Assembly: GCA_023422005.1 (NCBI GenBank)
Contig: JAEZSC010000045.1
Span: 1 to 32,538 of the forward strand
From: Bacillota bacterium
GTDB taxonomy: Bacteria; Bacillota; Clostridia; Christensenellales; UMGS416
DNA: 32,538 bases
Reading direction: 5' to 3'
The notes beneath the pieces were generated by a model. That model was not told where the DNA came from. It worked only from the letters and a program-made list of their open reading frames with translations, and searched no databases. Positions 9,199 to 15,398 of the stretch are shown one piece after another. Each line of letters begins with the position of its first letter. Positions within the stretch are counted from its first letter, which is position 1. The translations under genes and the position numbers were made by a program.

Positions 9199-9228
9199 AT
9201 CGCCCGGCGACAGTTCTCGGCGGGCGAT
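9199..9228. repeat. REP-like palindrome, copy 2
   Basis: Imperfect 30-nt palindrome beginning ATCGCCCGGCGACA and ending CGGCGGGCGAT. Compared with the reverse complement of 5045-5073, both flanks (14 and 11 nt) are identical, including the non-pairing position in the stem; only the 4-5 nt loop centre differs. It has no T-run. The surrounding 9042-9288 also has a small hairpin (GCGCC/GGCGC, 9086-9104) and no gene I can support. Confidence 0.55.
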
Positions 9229-9288
9229 CAACGAAAGCATGGGCAAGGCATCTGAATCGCTATGGACGTAACAGCGAACAAAGCGAAA

Positions 9289-9316
9289 GGCCACAAAAAC
9301 CTAAGTTTTTGTGGCC
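9289..9316 (-). terminator. Terminator of tRNA-Trp
   Basis: Perfect 11-bp stem GGCCACAAAAA/TTTTTGTGGCC with a 6-nt loop, a few bases past the tRNA 3' end on the minus strand, followed there by the T-rich TTTCGCTTTGTTC. Confidence 0.6.
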
Positions 9317-9320
9317 GCTC

Positions 9321-9395
9321 TGGCAGGGGAGACGCGATTCGAACACGCAACCGACGGTTTTGGAGACCGCAACTCTACCGTTGAGCTACTCCCCT
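9321..9395 (-). tRNA. tRNA-Trp (anticodon CCA)
   Basis: 75 nt with encoded 3' CCA. The acceptor stem AGGGGAG pairs fully with CTCCCCT, with discriminator G. The D arm reads CTCAACGGTAGAG, the anticodon stem GCGGT/ACCGT encloses the loop CTCCAAA (anticodon CCA), and the T arm contains GTTCGAATC. Decodes UGG. It stands alone with its own promoter and terminator, divergent from proC. Confidence 0.97.
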
Positions 9396-9416
9396 AAGTT
9401 CCTTCGAGCATGGTTG

Positions 9417-9445
9417 ATTATAAGAAAAAATAAACCAAAAGTCAA
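9417..9445 (-). promoter_or_regulatory. Strong sigma-A promoter for tRNA-Trp
   Basis: TTGACT (9440-9445), 17-nt T-rich spacer, TATAAT (9417-9422) on the minus strand, about 20 nt before the tRNA 5' end. Close to consensus, as expected for a stable RNA gene. Confidence 0.85.
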
Positions 9446-9476
9446 GCAGATAGTCTGACACTTCACGGAGGACACT

Positions 9477-10286
9477 ATGAATTCATACAAACTAGGTTTC
9501 ATCGGTACCGGCGTCATGGGCGAATCCATCCTGAGCGGCATCGTGAGCAAAAGGGCAATGAGCCCGGACAACCTCTTTGTGTACGACATCGACCACGCAA
9601 AGCGCATACAAATGGTGGATGCTTACGGCGTAAGAGCCTGCGTCACGGCGGCGGAGCTTGTGGACGCGTGCGATGTGGTTTTTCTCTCGATCAAGCCCAT
9701 GGTCTGCCAAAGTGTGCTGGAAGAGTTGGCGGACAGGCTGGCGGGGAAGGCCATCTTCTCCATCGTGGCCGGCTGGAGCACAGTGCGCATCGCGGCATTG
9801 GCGCCGGCTGCCCGGGTGCTGTGCGTAATGCCCAATGTAGCCGCCATCAGCGGTGAGGCCATGAGCGTTCTCAGCGCCGACCACACGCTGACAGAGAACG
9901 AGTTTCGCTTCGCGAATCTGATCTTTAGCGCCTTCGGAGAAGTTGAAACCATTCCAGAGAAGCATTTCGACATTGTGACCGGCATCAGCGGCAGCGGGCC
10001 GGCCTACGCGTTCATGTTCATAGAAGCAATGGCGCAAGCTGGCATCTACAACGGTCTGCCGGCCAAGACCGCCCGCAAACTGGCGGCGCAGACGCTGCTG
10101 GGCGCTGCCAAGACCCAACTGCTGGGAGACCGGCACCCGGCGGACCTGCGCGACGCCGTGTGCACGCCCGGTGGCACGACGATTGAGGCCGTCATGGAGC
10201 TGGAATCCAGGGGCTTTAACGGCACGGTGATGGCGGCGGTGGACAGGTGCGCCCGGAAGTATCGCCAGATGGCGGAAAAGAAATGA
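9477..10286 (+). CDS. proC: Pyrroline-5-carboxylate reductase
   Basis: Final step of proline synthesis: reduces pyrroline-5-carboxylate with NAD(P)H. The 269-residue protein opens with the Rossmann motif GFIGTGVMG (residues 7-15), has the MPN motif (VLCVMPNVAAISGE), the ISGSGPAYAFMF segment and the family signature LRDAVCTPGGTTIEAV starting near residue 224. Length is normal. The ATG at 9477 follows CGGAGGA. Its stop codon overlaps the start of rnhA (ATGA), so the two are translationally coupled. No clear promoter was found in the 80 nt shared with the tRNA promoter. Confidence 0.97.
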   Translation: MNSYKLGFIGTGVMGESILSGIVSKRAMSPDNLFVYDIDHAKRIQMVDAYGVRACVTAAELVDACDVVFLSIKPMVCQSVLEELADRLAGKAIFSIVAGWSTVRIAALAPAARVLCVMPNVAAISGEAMSVLSADHTLTENEFRFANLIFSAFGEVETIPEKHFDIVTGISGSGPAYAFMFIEAMAQAGIYNGLPAKTARKLAAQTLLGAAKTQLLGDRHPADLRDAVCTPGGTTIEAVMELESRGFNGTVMAAVDRCARKYRQMAEKK

Positions 10287-10753
10287 CGACAGGCACCAAG
10301 ACCGTAGAGCTGTACACCGACGGCGCGTGTTCCGGCAACCCCGGACCGGGGGGCTGGGCGGCCATCCTGAAATATGGCGTGGCGGAAAAGACCGTAAGTG
10401 GCGGCGAGCCCGCCACGACCAACAACCGTATGGAATTGATGGCAGCCATCGAAGGCCTGCGGGCTCTGAACCGCCGCTGCAGCGTAATCCTGTATTCCGA
10501 CAGCGCCTATCTGGTGGACGCCATGAGCAAGGGCTGGTTGCGCAAGTGGCAGATGAACAACTGGAAGACCACCGGCAAGGACGATGTGAAGAACCGTGAC
10601 CTTTGGGAAGCGCTGCTGGAGATGACGCGCGCCCATGATGTAACCTGGCAGAAAGTTAAAGGGCATTCGGACAACGAGTACAACAACCGTTGCGATGAAA
10701 TTGCCCGCGGTGAGATCGCCAAGATGAATGCGAAGGCTCGAGAGACTCTGTGA
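10283..10753 (+). CDS. rnhA: Ribonuclease HI
   Basis: Endonuclease that removes RNA from RNA-DNA hybrids. The 156-residue protein has all catalytic residues of type 1 RNase H: Asp13 (YTDGACSGNPGPGGW), Glu51 (NNRMELMAA), Asp73 (LYSDSAYLVDA) and Asp138 (NNRCDEIA), plus His128 in VKGHSD. It is close to the E. coli enzyme in length and keeps the basic protrusion (WLRKWQMNNWKTTGK). The ATG at 10283 overlaps the proC stop; an upstream in-frame GTG at 10247 would add residues absent from the family and is rejected. Confidence 0.96.
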   Translation: MTTGTKTVELYTDGACSGNPGPGGWAAILKYGVAEKTVSGGEPATTNNRMELMAAIEGLRALNRRCSVILYSDSAYLVDAMSKGWLRKWQMNNWKTTGKDDVKNRDLWEALLEMTRAHDVTWQKVKGHSDNEYNNRCDEIARGEIAKMNAKARETL

Positions 10754-10834
10754 TTTTTCATTTGATCCGTGAAAAGTACTATCGGTATTTGCGTAAGCCT
10801 AAAATGATGCATGAATGAAAAGAACCGAATTACC

Positions 10835-10910
10835 GCGTTTTACGAATCAGTTGTTTGCCCCAGAAGGGGACAAGCAACTATTCGTAAAACGCAGGTTTTA
10901 CGAATAGTTG
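10835..10910. repeat. Three-arm alternating inverted/direct repeat upstream of the recombinase
   Basis: Three copies of one motif lie in alternating orientation. Arm A (10835-10861) begins GCGTTTTACGAATCAGTTG. Arm B (10866-10892) is its inverse and ends CAACTATTCGTAAAACGC. Arm C (10895-10910) is GTTTTACGAATAGTTG, direct with A. B and C form a perfect 16-bp palindrome (10875-10890 with 10895-10910) around GCAG. A and B pair over about 26 nt with one bulge and one or two imperfect pairs around AGAA. Arm C ends inside the -35 hexamer of the recombinase promoter, which suggests an operator. A recombination site or cruciform is an alternative. No trailing T-run, so it is not a good terminator for rnhA. 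Confidence 0.85.
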
Positions 10911-10937
10911 ACTTAACAGAAGCGGTTGTGGTATGCT
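10908..10937 (+). promoter_or_regulatory. Promoter of the tyrosine recombinase gene
   Basis: TTGACT (10908-10913), 18-nt spacer, TATGCT (10932-10937) preceded by TGG (extended -10). The first three bases of the -35 belong to repeat arm C, so a protein bound there would block RNA polymerase. Confidence 0.7.
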
Positions 10938-10977
10938 TTTTGCATCTTCCACCAAGTTTACCAAGGATGGGATTTAT

Positions 10978-12030
10978 ATGGCAAAGCGCGAAAAAAACGA
11001 TCAAACCGAGCAGCGACTGCGCCAGGCCGAGCGCCTGCGGCGCGTACTGCTGGAACTCCCCGAGGTTTGCTACGATTTCATCCTTTCCATGGAAAGCAAC
11101 TCATCCATTCTGACGCGAATCAACTATGCCGGCGATCTGCGCATCTTTTTCACCTATCTGCATGATGAAGCCGGGCTGTTCGACAAGCCCGTTCCGCAGC
11201 TGCTGCCCGAGGACATCGCCCGGGTACAGCCGCGGTACATTGAGATGTATCTTGATTACCTTTCGATCTACGAACGCGATGACCGCCTTCTGGAGAACCG
11301 CAACCCCGGTAAGAAGCGCAAGCTTTCCGCTGTGCGTACGTTCTTCAAATATATGCTTAAACATAGATATATAAAGGAGACCCCCACCGCCATCGTGGAG
11401 ACACCGCGCATCATAGAGAAACCAATCCTTCACCTGGACGGCCCGGAAGTTCTTGACTTGATGCAAGCGGCGGAAACCGGCGAAAACCTGACCAAACACC
11501 AGGCGACGTACCACAGGAGCACGCAAACCCGCGACCTGGCTCTGCTGTCTTTGATGCTGGGCACGGGCATACGCATCAGCGAATGCGTGGGCCTGAATCT
11601 GCAGGACATGGACTTTGCCCGCCGCAGCTTCCGCGTGACGCGCAAGGGCGGCAAACAGGCCATCCTTTACTATTCCGAGGACGTCCAGCGGGCACTGGAC
11701 GATTATATGGCATTGCGCGATCAGGCCAGACCGCTGGCCGGCCACCAGGACGCGCTGTTCCTTTCCATGCAGAACCGCCGCATCACCGCCCGCGCCGTGG
11801 AGAACCTTGTACATAAGTATGCGACGACCGCCGTACCGCTTAAAAAGATTACGCCGCACAAGCTGCGCAGCACCTTCGGTACGGCGCTGTACCGAGCCAC
11901 CGGTGACATCTATCTGGTCGCCGACGTGTTGGGCCATCGGGATGTCAATACGACCCGCAAGCATTATGCCGACATGAGCGAAGAAAACCGCAAGAAAGCG
12001 GCGGAAGCAGTTCATTATGAAAAAAAATGA
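10978..12030 (+). CDS. Tyrosine recombinase (phage integrase/XerC-D superfamily)
   Basis: Site-specific recombinase that cuts and rejoins DNA through a phosphotyrosine. The 350-residue protein has an N-terminal SAM-like core-binding domain (about 25-135) and a complete catalytic domain (about 150-345): Arg199 (GTGIRISE), Lys223 (TRKGGK), His294 and Arg297 (TPHKLRSTF), His320 (LGHRD) and Tyr330 (TTRKHYAD). It is somewhat longer than the roughly 300-residue XerC/XerD. No excisionase, transposition partner or phage gene adjoins it, so it may be a resident recombinase rather than a mobile integrase; I cannot tell whether it serves dif. The ATG at 10978 follows AAGGATGG; the upstream in-frame ATG at 10933 lies inside the -10 box. 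Neighbours are rnhA and lexA; inverted repeats flank both ends. Confidence 0.93.
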   Translation: MAKREKNDQTEQRLRQAERLRRVLLELPEVCYDFILSMESNSSILTRINYAGDLRIFFTYLHDEAGLFDKPVPQLLPEDIARVQPRYIEMYLDYLSIYERDDRLLENRNPGKKRKLSAVRTFFKYMLKHRYIKETPTAIVETPRIIEKPILHLDGPEVLDLMQAAETGENLTKHQATYHRSTQTRDLALLSLMLGTGIRISECVGLNLQDMDFARRSFRVTRKGGKQAILYYSEDVQRALDDYMALRDQARPLAGHQDALFLSMQNRRITARAVENLVHKYATTAVPLKKITPHKLRSTFGTALYRATGDIYLVADVLGHRDVNTTRKHYADMSEENRKKAAEAVHYEKK

Positions 12031-12035
12031 TGAAT

Positions 12036-12086
12036 TTGCAGCGACAAATAAATAATACGCAGCAGGATATTTATTTGTCGCCGCAA
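12036..12086. repeat. Large inverted repeat between the recombinase gene and lexA
   Basis: Left arm TTGCAGCGACAAATAAATA (12036-12054) and right arm 12068-12086 pair over 19 positions with one mismatch, including a perfect 14-bp block (GCGACAAATAAATA), around a 13-nt spacer. It starts 6 nt after the recombinase stop codon. No T-run follows, so it is not a typical terminator. A recombination site or mRNA 3'-end structure is possible. Confidence 0.75.
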
Positions 12087-12141
12087 GGCTCGTGTAGAGA
12101 AAACAAAATGCGCATAATATAGTTGCTGGAGCAATAATATG

Positions 12142-12155
12142 CGAACATACGTTTG
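12142..12155. promoter_or_regulatory. LexA operator (SOS box)
   Basis: CGAACATACGTTTG matches the Gram-positive SOS box pattern CGAAC-N4-GTTYG. It overlaps the -35 of the lexA promoter, so lexA is expected to repress itself. Confidence 0.85.
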
Positions 12156-12181
12156 ACATCTGGAAAGCGGTATGCTATACT
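12153..12181 (+). promoter_or_regulatory. lexA promoter
   Basis: TTGACA (12153-12158), 17-nt spacer, TATACT (12176-12181). The -35 shares three bases with the SOS box. The transcript would begin about 25 nt before the lexA start. Confidence 0.85.
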
Positions 12182-12211
12182 AGCGGCAATAAAAGGAAAG
12201 GATGCACAGCC

Positions 12212-12841
12212 ATGCCCAATTACAGCGATGCGATCGATGAGCTTGGCGGTAAGCAGAAAAAAGTTTACCAATATATAAAGAGCTATACGGAGGAGCACGG
12301 CTATCCGCCTTCGGTGCGCGAGATATGCGCCGCCGTGGGGTTGAAGTCCACGTCCACCGTACACGGTCACATCAGCCGGCTCAAGAAGAAGGGCTTGCTC
12401 AAGCGCGACCCCGCCAAGCCCCGCGCTATCGAGATTCTGGATGAGGACAACGAGGCGCGCCAGAAGGCTATGACCGTTCCGGTCATCGGCAAGGTCACCG
12501 CCGGCCAGCCCATTTTGGCCTATGAGAACGTGGAGGAATACATCCCGCTGCCGGCGTCCTTCGTTCGGGACGAGCATTCCTTTGTGCTGCGCGTGTGCGG
12601 CGAAAGCATGATCAACGCCGGAATCTTTGACGGCGATTTCGTCGTCGTGCGCCAGCAGAATTATGCCGACGACGGCGACATCATCGTGGCGCTCATCGAG
12701 GAAGAGGCCACAGTCAAGCGCTTCTTCGCCGAGGGCAAAAAAATCCGCCTGCAGCCGGAGAACCCAGCCATGTCGCCGATCATCGTGGACGACGCCCGGG
12801 TACTGGGTAAGGTCACAGGGCTGTTCAGAAGGGTCAAATAA
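12212..12841 (+). CDS. lexA: LexA, SOS repressor
   Basis: Represses DNA-damage genes until RecA filaments trigger self-cleavage. The 209-residue protein has an N-terminal winged helix (about 10-75; PSVREICAAVGLKSTSTVHGHISRL is the recognition region) and an S24 peptidase domain. The cleavage site Ala97-Gly98 (VTAGQP), nucleophile Ser132 (GESM) and general base Lys169 (ATVKRFF) are all present, so it should be cleavable. The ATG at 12212 follows AAAGGAAAGGA. It faces the mismatch-repair operon convergently and is regulated by the SOS box at 12142. Confidence 0.98.
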   Translation: MPNYSDAIDELGGKQKKVYQYIKSYTEEHGYPPSVREICAAVGLKSTSTVHGHISRLKKKGLLKRDPAKPRAIEILDEDNEARQKAMTVPVIGKVTAGQPILAYENVEEYIPLPASFVRDEHSFVLRVCGESMINAGIFDGDFVVVRQQNYADDGDIIVALIEEEATVKRFFAEGKKIRLQPENPAMSPIIVDDARVLGKVTGLFRRVK

Positions 12842-12861
12842 AGGATATTGCCAGATAATAC

Positions 12862-12894
12862 AAAGCCGAGGATTTGAGAATCTCCTCGGCTTTT
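12862..12894 (+). terminator. Terminator of lexA
   Basis: 11-bp stem AAAGCCGAGGA/TCCTCGGCTTT with a 10-nt loop and trailing T's. On the minus strand the same hairpin lies about 55 nt after the ynbB stop and could also end that operon, though its T-tract there is weak. Confidence 0.8.
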
Positions 12895-12948
12895 CATATT
12901 TAGAAGAAGGGGTGAACTCCCCTCCCCCTCCTTGTAAAACATATACCG

Positions 12949-14232
12949 TTACTTCAATAACTCTGTCAGCACCATCATAATGGCCAGCGCACAGTGCTGA
13001 TAAGTCAGGCCGCCCTGCAAATAACCGACGTAAGGCGGCTTGATCGGCGCGTCGGCGGACAACTCGATGGACGCGCCCTGCACGAAGGTGCCCGCCGCCA
13101 TGACGACGTCGTGTTGATAGCCGGGCATGGGCCATGGCTCTGGCACGACGTGGCCATCCACCGGCGAAGCCGCCTGTATGGCCCGGCAGAAGCGCAGCAG
13201 CGGCTCCTGCGCGCCAAACTCGATGGATTGGGTGATGTCGCTGCGAGCGGCGGTGGACGCAGGCATCACGGGGTAGCCCAGCGCCTCAAAGACGGCCGCG
13301 GCCAGCACCGCACCTTTGAGGCTCTCCCCCACCGTGTGCGGCGCCAGGAACAGCCCCTGGTAGAAGCTCTGATAACCCGAAGGCCAGCTGCCCACCTCGG
13401 CGCCAATGCCCGGCGCCGTCATGCGGTATTGCACGCGCTCCACCAGGTGTTTGCGGCCGGCGATGTAGCCGCCGGTGGGCGCAATACCGCCGCCGGGGTT
13501 CTTGATCAGCGAACCGGCGATCAGGTCCGCACCCACGTCGGTGGGTTCCCGCTCCTCGGTGAACTCGCCGTAGCAGTTGTCCACCAGCACAACACATTCC
13601 GGGTCAGCCTGCTTGACGGCAGCGATGACGCGTTCCAGATCGGCGACGCCCAGAGACGGCCGCCAGTCATAACCCCGGGAGCGCTGCAGATAGACGACGG
13701 TGCCACCCTCGTGGCGTTGACGCAGGACGGCGCAGGCGGCGTCCAGATCTACTTGTCGGTCGGCATTGAGCGGCAACTCCACATAGGTCACGCCGTTTTC
13801 CATCACGCTCTCGATGCCGTTTTCGTCGGGGTGTATGCCCACCGTGGCCAGCAGCGTGTCATAGGGCGCGCCGGTCAGGCTCAAAAGGCGCGTGCCCCGG
13901 CGGCACAGCCCATACAGGCACAGCGACAGCGCGTGGGTGCCGGACACGATATGGGGCCGCACCAGAGCGGCCTCGCAGCCCAACACCGTGGCGTACAGCG
14001 CGTCCAGCGTGTCGCGGCCAATGTCGCCGTAGGCATAGCCGGTGCTGCCGGCAAAATGCCGGCCTTCCACGCGATGGGCGCGAAAGGCCGAGAGCACCTT
14101 GGCCTGGTTATGCAGTTGGAGTTTTTCAATGGCGCGGAACTGGGCGCTCAGGCGGTTTTCCGCCTCCGCGACCAGAGTCATCGCCCGCTGGCTGATACCA
14201 AGCTGCGGGCTGTTCATTGGTGTGCTTGTCAT
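12949..14232 (-). CDS. ynbB: YnbB-like PLP-dependent protein (methionine gamma-lyase/aluminium resistance family)
   Basis: A 427-residue fold-type I PLP enzyme of the family annotated as aluminium resistance or methionine gamma-lyase-like protein; the true substrate is unknown. The PLP lysine is Lys244 in GSLIKNPGGGIAPTGGY. The cofactor and substrate pocket includes HFAGSTGYAYGD, VSGTHALSLCLYG and VLVDNCYGEFTE. Length is normal. It is the last gene of the miaB-mutS-mutL-miaA-hfq operon, a position seen in many Firmicutes. The ATG at 14232 is preceded by GGAGG, but at a long 12-nt spacing, and its first 107 nt overlap the end of hfq. A start at the ATG 15 nt downstream (codon 6) is possible. 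Confidence 0.9.
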   Translation of the reverse strand: MTSTPMNSPQLGISQRAMTLVAEAENRLSAQFRAIEKLQLHNQAKVLSAFRAHRVEGRHFAGSTGYAYGDIGRDTLDALYATVLGCEAALVRPHIVSGTHALSLCLYGLCRRGTRLLSLTGAPYDTLLATVGIHPDENGIESVMENGVTYVELPLNADRQVDLDAACAVLRQRHEGGTVVYLQRSRGYDWRPSLGVADLERVIAAVKQADPECVVLVDNCYGEFTEEREPTDVGADLIAGSLIKNPGGGIAPTGGYIAGRKHLVERVQYRMTAPGIGAEVGSWPSGYQSFYQGLFLAPHTVGESLKGAVLAAAVFEALGYPVMPASTAARSDITQSIEFGAQEPLLRFCRAIQAASPVDGHVVPEPWPMPGYQHDVVMAAGTFVQGASIELSADAPIKPPYVGYLQGGLTYQHCALAIMMVLTELLK

Positions 14233-14440
14233 CCGGCTTCTGTTCCTCCGATGGTGTAATGACCGATATGGAGCGTTTGTAGATCAGCGAGCGCTCGTCA
14301 ACATGCTGCGGCCGCTGCACCAGCAGCGTTTCACTGTCCTGTCCCAGCACAATAGCGGCGATGTCGCGCCCTTCCGTCAGGCGGATCATCACCGGGCGCT
14401 GCGACACGATCAGCTCGCGTAAAAAGACCGTCTCCACCAT
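14126..14440 (-). CDS. hfq: Divergent Hfq-like RNA chaperone with long C-terminal tail
   Basis: 104 residues. Residues 4-64 align by eye with the Hfq Sm fold: FLRELIVSQRPVMIRL, then EGRDIAAIVLGQDSETLLVQ, then LIYKRSISVITPS, matching the Hfq pattern FL-x-L ... PV-x-I-x-L-x-x-G ... YKHAIS-x-x-PS. Differences are large: the KH of the Sm2 motif is KR, the N-terminal Gln used for U-binding is missing, the Sm1 glycine after the hydrophobic pair is Ala, and an 8-residue insert (RPQHVDER) splits the two motifs. The last 40 residues form a polar tail (SEEQKPDDKHTNEQ onward). The position right after miaA is the classic hfq locus, which supports the call. The ATG at 14440 follows GGGGGAGAGG. It ends 107 nt inside ynbB. 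Confidence 0.75.
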   Translation of the reverse strand: MVETVFLRELIVSQRPVMIRLTEGRDIAAIVLGQDSETLLVQRPQHVDERSLIYKRSISVITPSEEQKPDDKHTNEQPAAWYQPAGDDSGRGGGKPPERPVPRH

Positions 14441-14459
14441 GACGCCGCACCTCTCCCCC

Positions 14460-15398
14460 TTAAGGGATATGCAGCGTTTGGCGAATATATCCCAGCGCCG
14501 CATTCAGCAGCGCGTCAGGGTTTCCAAATGAATCGGCGTCCAGCCAGCGGATGGCGCGCTCCCGGCGAAACCATGTCATTTGCCGTTTGGCGTACTGGTG
14601 CGTGCCGATCTTGATCCGCTCCACGGCCTGGGTCAGCGGTTGCTGGCCGTCCAGCACAGGGAACAGCTCCTTGTAGCCCAGCGCCTGGAAGGCGGCGGCA
14701 TCACGGCCATAACGGGCCGTCAGCGCCCGCACCTCGTCCAGCAGCCCATCTTGCACCATGATGTCCACGCGCTGATCGATGCGGCGGTTCAGCGACTCGC
14801 GGTCGCGGCTAATGCCCAGCCATGCCAGCGGAAAAATGGGTTGGCCGTTGAAGAGCTGCGCGTCGCCGGCGGGCTGTTCACGACCGCCCAGCGCGATTTC
14901 CAGCGCGCGGATCACACGCCGGGTGTTGTTGGCATGGATGCGCCCGGCAGCCGCCGGGTCCTTCTCCCGCAACAGATCGTGCAGCGCCTGCGCGCCTTGT
15001 TGACGCTCCATCTCCATCAGGCGGGCCCGCAGCGCCTCGTCGGCGCTGGACTGACGGAAATCCAGAGGATAGACGGCGGCGCTGATGAAGAGCCCGGTTC
15101 CGCCGCACAGGATGGGCAGCTTGCCCCGGGCGGCGATGGCTGCAATACAGGCCCGGGCTTGCTGTTGGTAGATCGCAGCGCTGTAGGGCTCATCGATGCC
15201 CACCGTGCCAATCAAGTGATGGGGCACGCCGCGCATTTCATGGGCGCCGGGTTTGGCGGTGCCGATGTCCATACCGCGGTAGATCTGCATGGAGTCGGCG
15301 TTTATGACTTCGCCGTTCATGCGCAGGGCGATGTCGATGGCCAGCCGGGTCTTACCCGAGGCTGTGGGGCCGCACACGACGACGACCGGCGTATCCAT
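14460..15398 (-). CDS. miaA: tRNA dimethylallyltransferase
   Basis: Adds a dimethylallyl group from DMAPP to A37 of tRNAs reading UNN codons (i6A), the substrate for MiaB. The 312-residue protein has Walker A GPTASGKT (10-17), the DSMQIYRGMDIGTAKP segment (35-50) with its catalytic Asp, HHLIGTV, and the GGTGLFISA and QALGYKEL motifs. Length is normal. The ATG at 15398 shares one base with the mutL stop codon; a GTG one codon upstream is an alternative. It lies in the same operon as miaB, so both steps of ms2i6A formation are co-encoded. Confidence 0.97.
   Translation of the reverse strand: MDTPVVVVCGPTASGKTRLAIDIALRMNGEVINADSMQIYRGMDIGTAKPGAHEMRGVPHHLIGTVGIDEPYSAAIYQQQARACIAAIAARGKLPILCGGTGLFISAAVYPLDFRQSSADEALRARLMEMERQQGAQALHDLLREKDPAAAGRIHANNTRRVIRALEIALGGREQPAGDAQLFNGQPIFPLAWLGISRDRESLNRRIDQRVDIMVQDGLLDEVRALTARYGRDAAAFQALGYKELFPVLDGQQPLTQAVERIKIGTHQYAKRQMTWFRRERAIRWLDADSFGNPDALLNAALGYIRQTLHIP

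Noticed and set aside
10835..10892. A:B hairpin as the rnhA terminator
   Set aside because: The stem is long, but no T-run follows (only AGGTTTTACG). Readthrough control cannot be excluded, but the overlap with the recombinase -35 fits an operator better.
10838..10910. LexA box in the recombinase promoter (CGAAT...GTTG)
   Set aside because: The half-sites are wrong in sequence and spacing compared with CGAAC-N4-GTTCG, unlike the clear box at 12142.
10811..11113. 100-codon plus-strand frame starting before the recombinase promoter
   Set aside because: It runs through the repeat arms and promoter and then out of frame inside the recombinase gene; no ribosome binding site and no domain.
10978..12030. 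Prophage or integrative element
   Set aside because: No excisionase, phage, relaxase or cargo genes and no tRNA target flank it; tRNA-Trp is 1.6 kb away, intact, and separated by housekeeping genes.
12071..13135. 354-codon minus-strand frame covering lexA
   Set aside because: It crosses the lexA gene, its SOS box and its terminator and shows no domain.
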